64,000 nt of DNA from Natrinema sp. DC36 (GTDB lineage: Archaea; Halobacteriota; Halobacteria; Halobacteriales; Natrialbaceae), in the NCBI RefSeq assembly GCF_020405225.1, contig NZ_CP084472.1, forward strand, positions 186,001-250,000. The letters run 5' to 3'. Positions within the stretch are counted from its first letter, which is position 1, and each line of letters begins with the position of its first letter. Position numbers and translations under genes: made by a program. The notes beneath the pieces are model-generated. The model saw only the letters and a list, made by a program, of their open reading frames with translations. It ran no database searches and had not been told where the DNA came from. Shown here in pieces: positions 27,176 through 35,374 of this stretch.

Positions 27176-28353
27176 CGTTCGAAGTCCCCGTTGATGACGT
27201 CCGCGACCCGCTGGTGATCGAACAGATGCGCCTCCTCGTCCAGCAGCGTTTCGACGCCGTTCCACTCGCCGAACCGGTCCGGATAGAACTGTTTCGCCGC
27301 TGCCTCCGTCTGGAGGAGATTGATCACTGGGCCCTGATAGGACGTGCCGCCCCGATACAGGCGGTCTTCCGTCACTGCAGTGAGCTGTTGGCCGAAAGAA
27401 CTGGAGCGAAGCCGTTCCATCCGCTCTTCGAACTCGGCCGCGGAGACGTGTGAAAAGCCGTAGGTGAACACCAGAACGTCCGGATCGACCGCGAGTAATT
27501 GTTCGTAGTCCCAGTTCGCGTAACTCCCGTCTATATGCGACGCGAACCCGTCGTTGATCCCGAGGTCGCGGTACTGTTTCTTCCCGTTGCCGGCGCCGAC
27601 GGGGTACGCGTGGAACGATCCGGTTTCGAAATCGGAGAAAGTGGAGAGTAGACCGATTTCCGGCCGCTCGTCTCGTGCGGGAAGGTCCGACTGCAGTTCG
27701 TCGATGAACTCGTCATGGACGTCCTTGATCGCCTCGTAGCGTTCTCGCTCCTGAAACACCGCGGCGATCTTTTCGAACGCCTCGTACAGCGAATAGTACT
27801 CGTACTCGTGCCAGTCCTCGTCGTGCCGGCGGATGTAGTTACCGACGAACGGTCCGAGTCCCGCTTCGAGTTCGTCGAAGTCCCCCTTCGAAAAGCCGTC
27901 GTGCTTCAGGCTAACGAAGTTCGGGTCGAGCAGGTGAACGTCGCAATCGAGCTCGTAGAACACCTCCTTGTCGAAACTGCTCGCGTTGTAGAGTTGCCGT
28001 ACACCGTCGAATGACACGTCGACGCCCGGAAGGGTATCGTACAGCCCGTCCGGCCAGGTATCCCGGTAGACGAGCGCCTCGAGCCCATCGAGTTGGCCGA
28101 GCGCGATCCCCATGTCCCCGTACGTACTGAAGTACCCCATCCACGTCTCGGGAACCGATTCGAACTCGACCTCGCCCGCCGGTGCCATCGTTACCGAGTA
28201 CGATCTATCGTCCGTCCCCGCCGTCGATCCCGAGTCGTTCTGGCCTGCGAAGTCCGAACACCCTGCCAACAGTCCCCCGCCGACGGCCGTACCGCCGTAC
28301 GTTACGAACTCTCGCCGCGTCGATTCCCCACGTCTTGTTTCGTCCCTCTCCAT
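27172..28353 (-). CDS. Siderophore-type ABC substrate-binding lipoprotein 1 (type A)
   Basis: A 393-residue Tat lipoprotein, first of five in a row: 'STRREFVTYGGTAVGG' then 'LLAGCSD'. Type A blocks: 'VPETWMGYFSTYGDMGIALGQ', 'KEVFYELDCDVHLLDP', 'HEYEYYSLYEAFEKIAAVFQ' and 'GTSYQGPVINLLQTEAAAKQF'. The ATG at 28353 lies 3 bases from a perfect 18-bp DtxR-type palindrome and about 26 bases from 'gtttatt', so the transcript is leaderless and iron-controlled. The long upstream frame to 28872 only shadows the ABC gene. It leads a fully coupled run of genes down to 22275. Confidence 0.88.
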   Translation of the reverse strand: MERDETRRGESTRREFVTYGGTAVGGGLLAGCSDFAGQNDSGSTAGTDDRSYSVTMAPAGEVEFESVPETWMGYFSTYGDMGIALGQLDGLEALVYRDTWPDGLYDTLPGVDVSFDGVRQLYNASSFDKEVFYELDCDVHLLDPNFVSLKHDGFSKGDFDELEAGLGPFVGNYIRRHDEDWHEYEYYSLYEAFEKIAAVFQERERYEAIKDVHDEFIDELQSDLPARDERPEIGLLSTFSDFETGSFHAYPVGAGNGKKQYRDLGINDGFASHIDGSYANWDYEQLLAVDPDVLVFTYGFSHVSAAEFEERMERLRSSSFGQQLTAVTEDRLYRGGTSYQGPVINLLQTEAAAKQFYPDRFGEWNGVETLLDEEAHLFDHQRVADVINGDFER

Positions 28354-28355
28354 GG

Positions 28356-28373
28356 TTTTAGGCCCGCCTAAAA
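28356..28373. promoter_or_regulatory. DtxR-type operator, proximal, before binding protein 1
   Basis: Perfect 18-bp palindrome TTTTAGGCCCGCCTAAAA (8-2-8). It covers the space between the TATA-like 'gtttatt' (about 28378-28384, minus strand) and the ATG, that is, the predicted transcription start. Strongest copy together with 28392-28409. Confidence 0.82.
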
Positions 28374-28391
28374 CATAATAAACGCTCCGGT

Positions 28392-28409
28392 TTTTAGGCG
28401 GGCCTAAAA
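28392..28409. promoter_or_regulatory. DtxR-type operator, distal, upstream of binding protein 1
   Basis: Perfect 18-bp palindrome TTTTAGGCGGGCCTAAAA, centred 36 bp from the proximal copy, so both would face similar sides of the helix and flank the TATA region. It ends directly at the stop codon of the ABC gene. Confidence 0.82.
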
Positions 28410-30323
28410 TCAGCGTTCGCCGTCGGTCGGCCCGTGGGTGATGGTATCGACGAACGCCTCGGGCAGGTCGTCTATCTCGCCGGTTTGGACGCCCCACAGA
28501 TCGGCGTACAGGCCGTCCGTCGCGAGCAACTCCTCGTGGGTGCCGCGCTCGACGATCCGTCCGTCCTTCAGCGCGAGGATGGTGTCGGCGTCCTTGATCG
28601 TCGACAGTCTGTGGGCGATGGCCACCGTCGTCCGCTCGGTGGTCAGCTCCTCGAGCGAGCGCTGGATGAGGTACTCCGTCTCCGTGTCGACGCTGGCGGT
28701 CGCCTCGTCCAGCAGGATGATCGCCGGATCCTGAAGGATCGCCCGGGCCAGTGCGATCCGCTGGCGCTGGCCGCCCGACAGTTTGACGCCGCGCTCGCCG
28801 ACCCGCGTCTGATATCCCTCCGTTAGCTCCCGGATGAACTCGTGGGCTTCCGCCGCGTCGGCCGCCTCCCATACCTCGTCGTCGCTCGCGTCGAAGTGGC
28901 CGTAGCGGATGTTCTCGGCCACCGTCCCGTCGAACAGGAACGTGTCCTGACTCACGTACCCGATGGCCTCCCGCAGGTCCGAAACGCGGACGTCACGCAC
29001 GTCGTGGCCGTCGACGCGGATCGTACCGTCGTCGACGTCGTACAACCGTAACAGAAGTTTCGCGACCGTCGACTTGCCCGCGCCGGTCGCACCGACGAGT
29101 GCGATCGTCTCGCCCGGTTCGACATCGAAGTCGACCCCGTCGAGGACCGGTACCCCGTCCTCGTAGCCGAATCGAACGTCGTCGTACACGAGTCGACCCG
29201 CGACGTCCTCGAGTGGGACCGCATTCGGCGCGTCCCGAATCCCGACCGGGACGTCCAACAACCCGCAGATACGCTTGGCCGACGCCTTCGCGTTTTCGTA
29301 CCAGTCGACGATGCTCGAAAGCTGGGCCATCGGCCCCGTCAGGCGCTGGGTCAACAGCATGAACACGACGAAATCGCCGGTCGTGAGTTCGCCGGAAAAG
29401 AACAGCGACGGTCCGGAGAACACCCACAACCCGCCGACGACGAACGTCGCCAGCAGCGCCGCGCCGGTGATCAACTCCATCCCGGGCCGATAGAAGTAAC
29501 TCAGCTTCAACACGTCCATCTGCGCGTCGAACACCGATCTCGAGACGCCCCGGACGCGGCCGTTCTCGTACTCCTCGGTGGAGGCAGTCTTCACGAGTTC
29601 GATCCCGCTGAGGCCGTTCTCGATGCGCGTGTTCAGATCGCCGATCGTCGAGCGGACGGCGGCGTAGCGGGGCTCGATCACCCTGACGAACCACCAGGTA
29701 AACGCGACCAGCAGCGGCACGGCCCCGAGGGTGAGCAGTGCGAGTTGCCAGTTCGTATAGAGCAACGCGGCAGTGATCCCGACGACGATCACACCGATCC
29801 GCACGCTGTCTCCCAGCGCGTTATCGAAGAACACCTCCAGGTTCGAGATGTCGTTGTTCAGAATCGACATGACTTCGCCCGTCTCCTTGTTGTCGAAGAA
29901 GGTCATATCGAGGCGCTGCATCTTCTCGTAGGCGTCCGTTCGGATCGTGTACATCACCCCGTGCGCGAAGAAGTTCATCGCCACGCCCCGGACCCACTGG
30001 AGGAGCGCGCCGCCGGCGAGCGCGACTCCGATGACGGTCGCGGAGAGCCAGAACTGCGCGGTCGGCTCGGTCGGCAGCCACGCGCCGGGCACGAGCGGCA
30101 GCGCGTACGTTCCCTCGCCGGTGAACACCGCATCGATGGTCGTCCCGAGAACGAGCGGCGTCACGAGGATCGACCCGTACGCGAGCGCGCTGGCGACCAG
30201 TCCGAGTGCGAGCCACCGCCCCTCCCCGAGACCGTAGGTGCGGAACAAGCGAATCAGCGGCTTCGAGACTCGTTCACGGTAGGTGTCGAGTTCCGTCTCG
30301 AGGGTCGCCTGATCGCTCACCAC
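28410..30323 (-). CDS. ABC transporter, fused permease-ATPase (exporter type)
   Basis: A 637-residue half-transporter: residues 1-350 are a six-span type I exporter membrane domain ('RLDMTFFDNKETGEVMSILN' is the conserved intracellular loop), residues 380-630 the ATPase with Walker A 'GATGAGKST', Q-loop 'YVSQDTFLFDGTV', signature 'LSGGQRQRIALARAI', Walker B 'IILLDEATASVDTETE' and switch 'IAHRLSTI'. It should act as a homodimer. The start is GTG 30323 or 30320. It sits in an iron operon between a FecCD permease and binding proteins: it could export a siderophore, or act like mycobacterial IrtAB, exporter-fold proteins that import ferric siderophores. Direction cannot be read from sequence. Confidence 0.88.
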   Translation of the reverse strand: MVSDQATLETELDTYRERVSKPLIRLFRTYGLGEGRWLALGLVASALAYGSILVTPLVLGTTIDAVFTGEGTYALPLVPGAWLPTEPTAQFWLSATVIGVALAGGALLQWVRGVAMNFFAHGVMYTIRTDAYEKMQRLDMTFFDNKETGEVMSILNNDISNLEVFFDNALGDSVRIGVIVVGITAALLYTNWQLALLTLGAVPLLVAFTWWFVRVIEPRYAAVRSTIGDLNTRIENGLSGIELVKTASTEEYENGRVRGVSRSVFDAQMDVLKLSYFYRPGMELITGAALLATFVVGGLWVFSGPSLFFSGELTTGDFVVFMLLTQRLTGPMAQLSSIVDWYENAKASAKRICGLLDVPVGIRDAPNAVPLEDVAGRLVYDDVRFGYEDGVPVLDGVDFDVEPGETIALVGATGAGKSTVAKLLLRLYDVDDGTIRVDGHDVRDVRVSDLREAIGYVSQDTFLFDGTVAENIRYGHFDASDDEVWEAADAAEAHEFIRELTEGYQTRVGERGVKLSGGQRQRIALARAILQDPAIILLDEATASVDTETEYLIQRSLEELTTERTTVAIAHRLSTIKDADTILALKDGRIVERGTHEELLATDGLYADLWGVQTGEIDDLPEAFVDTITHGPTDGER

Positions 30324-30547
30324 GCGGCCTCCGCGCCGGCGTTTCGGCCGCCAGTCTCGCCGTCGGTTCCTCGAGTCGCCTCGCCGCCATCCGAATCCGT
30401 GCCGAGTTCGTCCGGACGAGAGCCCTGTAACTCGAGGTTCGAACCGGAAAGCGGACTTACTGCCGACTCGTCACTAGCGTCCGACGACTCGGCAGCTGCG
30501 CCTCTCGGTTCGCTCGTTCGTCGCCCGTCCGTACCGGCGCGTCCCAT
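30317..30547 (-). CDS. 76-residue low-complexity linker ORF
   Basis: The ATG at 30547 follows the stop of the FecCD gene with no gap, and the stop overlaps the GTG start of the ABC gene. The product is rich in G/S/E/D/T ('DELGTDSDGGEATRGTDGE') with no fold or membrane segment. Its exact fit into the coupled operon favours translation, perhaps only to carry ribosomes from the permease to the ABC gene. It could be an artefact of GC-rich spacer DNA. Confidence 0.35.
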   Translation of the reverse strand: MGRAGTDGRRTSEPRGAAAESSDASDESAVSPLSGSNLELQGSRPDELGTDSDGGEATRGTDGETGGRNAGAEAAW

Positions 30548-31678
30548 TCAGATCTCACCCATGTTCTCCTGCTTTCGCATCAGATAGAGGAAGTACGGGC
30601 CGCCGATGAGTCCGGTGACGATGCCGACGGGAATCTGCGTGGGACTCAACGCGAGTCGCGCGCCCACGTCGGCGGCGACCATCAGCGCCGGACCGACGAA
30701 CAGGCAGCCGATGACCAGTTTCTTCGAGTCGCTCCCGACGAGGTTTCGAACCATGTGCGGAACGATGAGGCCGACGAACCCGACGATGCCGGCGACGGCG
30801 ATGCTCGCCGCCGCCGCGAGGACCGCGACCCCCGAGAGCGCGAATCTGACCTTCTCGATCGACATCCCGAGCGACTTCGCCGTCTGCTCGCCCAGCAAGA
30901 GGACGTTCATCTGGCGCGAGCCGGCGATAGAGAGCAGAACGACCACGATCGTCCACGGAAGCACGAGTCGGACCTGTTCCCAGTCGGTCCCGGTCAGCGA
31001 TCCGGTGGTCCAGGCGATGGCCGACTGGACGACGCCGATATCGTCCGCGAAGAAAAACAGTGCGGTCTGTAACGAGCCGAAGACCGTTCCGACGATCACG
31101 CCGGCGAGCACTAATCGGACCGGCGAGGTACCGTTCTTCCAGGCGATCACGTAGACGATGAGAAACGCACCGGCCCCGCCGAAGGCCGCGATCAGCGGAA
31201 GGAACGCCGTCAAACTTCCGAACACGACGAGGGTCAGCAGAATCATGAGTCCCGCCCCGGAGGAGACGCCGAGGATGAACGGGCTCGCGAGTTCGTTTCG
31301 GGTCACCGCCTGAAAGATGGCCCCCGAGACGGCGAGATTCATCCCGACGAGGACCGCGACGAACACCCGCGGAAGGCGGATGTTCCAGACGATGAGGCTT
31401 TCGGTACTCATCTCGGGCATCGCCTCGCCGAGCAAGAACGCGTCCCAGGCCTGCGGATTGAACACCACGTTCGGGTTGAAGAGTGCGAGCCACGCCTCCG
31501 CGTGCGTCATCGAGTAGGCACCGTAGCTCACCTGTATCAGTCCGCCGACGAACACGATGGCGAGGCTGCCGAGTACTACCGTGACGAGTTTCGGATCGAG
31601 GAGCCACCCGAACCGCGTCTCGTTTCGTCGCGATGTCGTCGGCTCTCCTGTCGCGACGCTCGACTTCTTCCCGCTCAT
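30548..31678 (-). CDS. FecCD-family iron-siderophore permease
   Basis: A 376-residue membrane permease of the BtuC/FecCD family with about ten spanning segments. Family blocks: 'WNIRLPRVFVAVLVGMNLAVSGAIFQAVTRNELASPFILGVSSGA', here best seen as 'RLPRVFVAVLVG' and 'NELASPFILGVSSGAG', the ATPase-coupling loop 'LGMSIEKVR...AAASIAVAGIVGFVGLIVPH', and the end 'IPVGIVTGLIGGPYFLYLM'. Such permeases pair with a FecE-type ATPase, which is absent from this locus. The start at 31678 overlaps the stop of the 64-residue ORF upstream (ATGA). Confidence 0.92.
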   Translation of the reverse strand: MSGKKSSVATGEPTTSRRNETRFGWLLDPKLVTVVLGSLAIVFVGGLIQVSYGAYSMTHAEAWLALFNPNVVFNPQAWDAFLLGEAMPEMSTESLIVWNIRLPRVFVAVLVGMNLAVSGAIFQAVTRNELASPFILGVSSGAGLMILLTLVVFGSLTAFLPLIAAFGGAGAFLIVYVIAWKNGTSPVRLVLAGVIVGTVFGSLQTALFFFADDIGVVQSAIAWTTGSLTGTDWEQVRLVLPWTIVVVLLSIAGSRQMNVLLLGEQTAKSLGMSIEKVRFALSGVAVLAAAASIAVAGIVGFVGLIVPHMVRNLVGSDSKKLVIGCLFVGPALMVAADVGARLALSPTQIPVGIVTGLIGGPYFLYLMRKQENMGEI

Positions 31679-31869
31679 CGTCGGCGGACACCGGTTGGTT
31701 CGATCGGGGCGGTACGCGAGGAACAGCCCGTCGTTCCGTCGGGTGATTCGCCACCGATACCGAACAGCGACGACTGTCCCGGAACCGACACGTCGCCGAT
31801 GACCCCCCCACCGTCCGTCACGCGTTCTCGTCGAGCCAGTGCGTCGATCTCCCCCGATTCGCCGGTCAT
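31675..31869 (-). CDS. 64-residue leader ORF of the permease operon
   Basis: The ATG at 31869 lies 4 bases from a DtxR-type palindrome and 27 bases after the TATA-like 'tttatg', so a leaderless transcript would begin with it. It ends in ATGA overlap with the FecCD start. The product ('MTGESGEIDALARRERVTD' then a G/S/T-rich part) shows no recognised fold. Either it is a real small protein or a leader whose translation feeds the permease gene. An alternative is that the mRNA simply has an untranslated start. Confidence 0.45.
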   Translation of the reverse strand: MTGESGEIDALARRERVTDGGGVIGDVSVPGQSSLFGIGGESPDGTTGCSSRTAPIEPTGVRRR

Positions 31870-31873
31870 ACTG

Positions 31874-31891
31874 TTTTAGGCCTACCTAAAA
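31874..31891. promoter_or_regulatory. DtxR-type operator, proximal, permease operon
   Basis: TTTTAGGCCTACCTAAAA: 8-2-8 palindrome with one mismatch pair. It lies between the predicted TATA ('ggttttatg' on the minus strand) and the first ATG of the operon (31869), the same layout as at 28356-28373. Confidence 0.75.
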
Positions 31892-31908
31892 CATAAAACC
31901 GTTCCGAT

Positions 31909-31926
31909 TTTTAGGCCAACCTAATT
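31909..31926. promoter_or_regulatory. DtxR-type operator, distal, permease operon
   Basis: TTTTAGGCCAACCTAATT, an imperfect copy centred 35 bp from the proximal site. The paired arrangement and spacing match the pair before the binding-protein operon (36 bp), which suggests cooperative binding of two regulator dimers. Confidence 0.65.
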
Positions 31927-31937
31927 GGCGCGCCGCG

Positions 31938-32936
31938 TCAGCGGGGGCCACCGCATTGCGGACAGATCGGTGGACCCGGTTCGGGGAGCGAGAGCCCACA
32001 GTAGGGACACTCGTCGCCGTCTGGAGCGGTGATCTCATCGACGACCTCGTCGGTTCGGTCACGGAGAGCCGTTATCGTCCCGATTTCCTCGGGAACGGGA
32101 TCTCCCGGCCCGTCGTCCCCGTCGATCGCATAGCGGACTCGATCGACGAGGAACTCGACCGAATCGTCGTCCGCGGCCGAACGCACGTCGGGTATCGTCA
32201 CGTCCGAATCCGACCGGGCCAGCAGGCCCAGCGCCTCGGTCGCCCGTCCCCGGACGTAGGGACTCTCGTCGTCCAACCGATCGCACAGTGCAGCGGCGCT
32301 CTCGGACAACGCGTCCGGATACGCACAGCCGACCGCGACCAGCGCGGTACAGAGGTGATATCGAACGAGTTCGTTCGAATCGGTGAGATGGCTGGCCAGA
32401 TCCGAAACGTGATGTCGGAGCCGCTCCTGGTCGCCCAGCGCCACGTACTCGAGCGCTTTCGCCAATTTCTCTCTCACCTCGGGCTCGTCGAACGACAGTC
32501 CGATTCGCAGGTCCGCCATTACCTCGGGTGACGCGACCGCTTCCGGGTGGTCCCGCGCGACGTAGCCGAGCGCCTCCGCCGAACGAGCGCGCACGTAGTA
32601 GAACTCGTCGTCGTCGGCCAACCGGTCAGCGAGGGGTGAGACGACCGACTCGACCGCGTCCGGTTCGGCCTCGGCGACGGCGACGAACAGCTTTGCGGTC
32701 GTCAGCCGAATCGAACGCTCCTCGTCGGTGAGAAATAGCGCCAGCGTCGTCAGTACGGGCTCGAGCGCAGCCGGTTGCCGTTCGGCGAACTGTCGGAGGG
32801 TGCGAAGCGTCGTTTTCCGCGCTCCCGCCTCACGCTCCGTGAGTCGTTCGGCCCAGATCACGAGCCGCTCTCGCGGTTCCTCCTCGAAGAGCACCTCGAG
32901 TTGATCGATCGACGGCGGCTGTCTCGAATCGTCCAT
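31938..32936 (-). CDS. HEAT-repeat protein with C-terminal zinc ribbon
   Basis: A 332-residue protein. Residues 20-260 consist of about six HEAT-like helical repeats, for example 'YYVRARSAEALGYVARDHPEAV' and 'SPYVRGRATEALGLLARSD'. Residues about 307-330 form a zinc ribbon, 'ECPYCGLSLPEPG' with 'CPQCGG'. HEAT repeats serve as protein-binding scaffolds. No membrane segment. It is divergent from the lrp gene and its stop lies 11 bases from the distal iron operator, so it belongs to the flanking chromosome rather than to the iron operon. Confidence 0.82.
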   Translation of the reverse strand: MDDSRQPPSIDQLEVLFEEEPRERLVIWAERLTEREAGARKTTLRTLRQFAERQPAALEPVLTTLALFLTDEERSIRLTTAKLFVAVAEAEPDAVESVVSPLADRLADDDEFYYVRARSAEALGYVARDHPEAVASPEVMADLRIGLSFDEPEVREKLAKALEYVALGDQERLRHHVSDLASHLTDSNELVRYHLCTALVAVGCAYPDALSESAAALCDRLDDESPYVRGRATEALGLLARSDSDVTIPDVRSAADDDSVEFLVDRVRYAIDGDDGPGDPVPEEIGTITALRDRTDEVVDEITAPDGDECPYCGLSLPEPGPPICPQCGGPR

Positions 32937-33238
32937 AGATACCTCGAACCGTATCGGTAAATCCCGGTGTACTGGTAATAAAGTCCACCATCGAAGCCGG
33001 ACGTCCGCGCACCCACAGCGATCGGCAGCGGATCGAAATCGAATACGGGACGAGCGAAGGAGGTCCTCGCGACGACGAACGTCGCGTGAGTTCGAATGCG
33101 GGAGTCACCGAACGTGACCCACGGGAAGACGCTGCGTCTCGGAGCCGATCCCAACGGGAGTCGGCGCACTCCGTGCCCGCCGCGGCCCGCCGGCCGAACA
33201 ACGTTAGAACTTTACTCGCGCTCGCGCTTTCAAGCGGT
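32937..33238. other. Intergenic region between HEAT gene and lrp gene
   Basis: About 300 bases between two divergent genes. 'actttact' at about 33209-33216 is a good TATA box 27 bases before the Lrp start. The rest is GC-rich and I see no further gene, repeat or RNA in it. Confidence 0.5.
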
Positions 33239-33724
33239 ATGAGCGAACGCGAGGTGCTCGAGTTGCTTCGTGAGAACGCGCGCTATTCCACGGCGGATAT
33301 CGCGCGAATGACCGACCTCGAGGAGCACGAGGTCGAGGCAGCCATCGAGGAACTCGAGGCAGCGGGCCTCGTCCGGGGCTATCAGGCGGTCGTCGACTGG
33401 GACAGACTGGAAGACGAACGCGTCCGCGCCGAGGTCGAGTTGAACGTCACGCTCGACCGCGAGACGGGATACGACGACATCGCGGAGCGCCTCGCGCGAT
33501 TCCCGCAGGTCAAGGCCCTGCGGCTGATCAGCGGCGACTACGACTTCGATATGGAAGTCGAGGGCGACTCCATCCGCGAGGTCTCGCAGTTCATCAGCGA
33601 GAAGGTTGCGCCGGTCCCCGAGATAACCCAGACGGTCACCCACTACGTGATGACGTCCTACAAGGAGAACGGGATCGAACTCGGCGACGGCGAGGGCGAC
33701 GACCGCCTCTCCTTTTCACCCTGA
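33239..33724 (+). CDS. Lrp/AsnC family transcriptional regulator
   Basis: A 161-residue Lrp-type regulator. The N-terminal winged HTH 'EVLELLRENARYSTADIARMTDLEEHEVEAAIEELEAAGLV' region (residues 4-44; only its key parts are the two helices around ADIARM and VEAAIEEL) is followed by the alpha/beta RAM domain starting 'VRAEVELNVTLDRETGYDD' and 'VKALRLISGDYDFDMEVE', which forms octamers and may bind an amino acid. It precedes an aminotransferase by 2 bases, so it probably regulates that operon in response to an amino acid (inference). Confidence 0.9.
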   Translation: MSEREVLELLRENARYSTADIARMTDLEEHEVEAAIEELEAAGLVRGYQAVVDWDRLEDERVRAEVELNVTLDRETGYDDIAERLARFPQVKALRLISGDYDFDMEVEGDSIREVSQFISEKVAPVPEITQTVTHYVMTSYKENGIELGDGEGDDRLSFSP

Positions 33725-33726
33725 TC

Positions 33727-34884
33727 ATGACGTTCGAACTGTCAGACCGGGTGCAGACGGTCCCGCCATCGGGCATTCGGCGCTTCTTCGAGATCGCCGA
33801 GGAACGCGACGAGGTCATCTCACTGGGCGTCGGCGAACCCGACTTCGCGGCACCGTGGGCGGCCCGCGACGCCGCTATCACGTCGCTCGAGCAGGGGAAG
33901 ACCTCCTATACGGCGAACCGCGGCAAGCGCGAACTCCGCGAAGCGATCGCGGACTACGTCGCCGACCGCTTCGATCTGGGGTACGACCCCGACGAGGAGA
34001 TCATCGTCACCGCCGGCGCGAGCGAGGCGGTCGACCTGGCCTTCCGGGCGTTCGTCAATCCCGGCGACACGGTCGCGATCGCCCAGCCGTCGTACATCTC
34101 GTACGAACCCGGCGTCATCTTCGCCGGCGGCGAGGTGCTTCCCGTCCCGACGAGAGAGGAAGACGACTTCCGGCTGACCGTCGAGGGCCTCGAACGAGCC
34201 GGCGCGGCCGACGCGGACATGCTGGTCCTCTGTTACCCGAACAACCCGACTGGCGCGATCATGCCCGCCGAGGACCTCGAGCCGATCGCCGAGTTCGCCC
34301 GCGAGAACGACCTGACGGTTCTCTCCGACGAGATTTACGCCGAGTTGACCTACGACGGCGAACACACCTCGATCGCGACCTTCGAGGGGATGCGCGAGCG
34401 AACCATCGTCTTCAACGGCTTCTCGAAGGCCCACGCGATGACCGGACTCCGATTGGGGTACGCGCTCGGCCCGGCCGACGCCATCGGCGCGATGAACAAG
34501 ATCCACCAGTACACGATGCTGTCGGCCCCCACGACGGCCCAGTACGCCGCGCTCGAGGCCCTGGACTCCTGTGCGAACGACGTCCGGGAGATGGTCGACC
34601 AGTACGACCGCCGGCGGCAGTTCGTCCTCTCGCGCTTTCGCGAGATCGGCATGGACGTCTTCGAAGCCAAGGGCGCGTTCTACTGCTTCCCCGAGGTTCC
34701 CGAGGGGTTCACCGCGGAGGAGTTCGCCGAGGCCGTCCTGCGTGAACAGGGCGTGGCCGTCGTCCCCGGCGACGTCTTCGGCGGGAGCGGTGAGGGCCAC
34801 CTCCGGGTTTCCTACGCGACCGGGCTCGAGGATCTCCGACGGGCGCTCAACCGGATCGAAGCGTTCGTCGATGAACACGCCTGA
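33727..34884 (+). CDS. Class I/II PLP-dependent aminotransferase
   Basis: A 385-residue fold-type I aminotransferase, aspartate-aminotransferase-like. 'ISLGVGEPDF' near residue 31, 'YTANRGKRELREAIADY', 'TAGASEAVDLAF', 'CYPNNPTGAIM' (Asn and Pro contact PLP), 'LSDEIYAELTYDG' (Asp and Tyr contact PLP) and the lysine K234 in 'FNGFSKAHAMTGLRLGY' that forms the Schiff base. The end 'GHLRVSYATGLEDL' holds the Arg that binds the substrate carboxylate. Start 2 bases after the Lrp regulator, same operon. Amino acid specificity unknown. Confidence 0.92.
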   Translation: MTFELSDRVQTVPPSGIRRFFEIAEERDEVISLGVGEPDFAAPWAARDAAITSLEQGKTSYTANRGKRELREAIADYVADRFDLGYDPDEEIIVTAGASEAVDLAFRAFVNPGDTVAIAQPSYISYEPGVIFAGGEVLPVPTREEDDFRLTVEGLERAGAADADMLVLCYPNNPTGAIMPAEDLEPIAEFARENDLTVLSDEIYAELTYDGEHTSIATFEGMRERTIVFNGFSKAHAMTGLRLGYALGPADAIGAMNKIHQYTMLSAPTTAQYAALEALDSCANDVREMVDQYDRRRQFVLSRFREIGMDVFEAKGAFYCFPEVPEGFTAEEFAEAVLREQGVAVVPGDVFGGSGEGHLRVSYATGLEDLRRALNRIEAFVDEHA

Positions 34885-35374
34885 GCCGAGGCAGGAGCGG
34901 CTCGAGGGATGGCCTCGAGCACTGGATCGGTTTGGATCGAGTTGCTGACTTCTCACAGTACTTCCGCTCAAGAGGGACAGTTCGTGTAACGGCTGATTCC
35001 GGCGGATATGTCGTGGAAAACGCGTTCTGCTAGCGTGGCACCAGGGAAGAGCCACGCCCTCCCCAGCCGATTCGCTCTCTCACGGGTCGTGCCTCCCCGT
35101 TCGTTCGCTCATCCCTCGCACGAAATCGTCGACCGGCCTCGTGTTACTCGGCCGATCAACAGCGCGCGCCACCGCACACCGGCTGGTCGGTTGGGAGTGA
35201 GACGTTGCTTCCCTGTACTGCACGTTGAGTGTGCGAAACGCGATTATCACTATCTCTCTCAACAGAGAGGAGTGGTACTACCCAGCAGAAGGGGAATCGT
35301 CGGAGACGAGAACAGGGGCCAGTGCGAAAGGAGCCGGAGACGGAAGGGGGTTGGAGACGGAAGGGCCGACTCTG
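34885..35374. other. 490-base intergenic region
   Basis: No gene can be supported here. The stretch about 35055-35210 ('cctccccagccgattcgctc', 'catccctcgcacgaaatcg', 'gcgcgcgccaccgcac') resembles a GC-rich dispersed sequence I associate with haloarchaeal intergenic DNA, possibly a decayed mobile repeat (from memory, unverified). A short direct repeat 'ggagacggaaggg' occurs twice near 35335-35365. Confidence 0.4.

Noticed and set aside
27176-27265. N-terminal extension of binding protein 2
   Set aside because: It would put the Tat signal 40 residues inside the protein; the ATG at 27175 overlaps the previous stop as in the rest of the operon.
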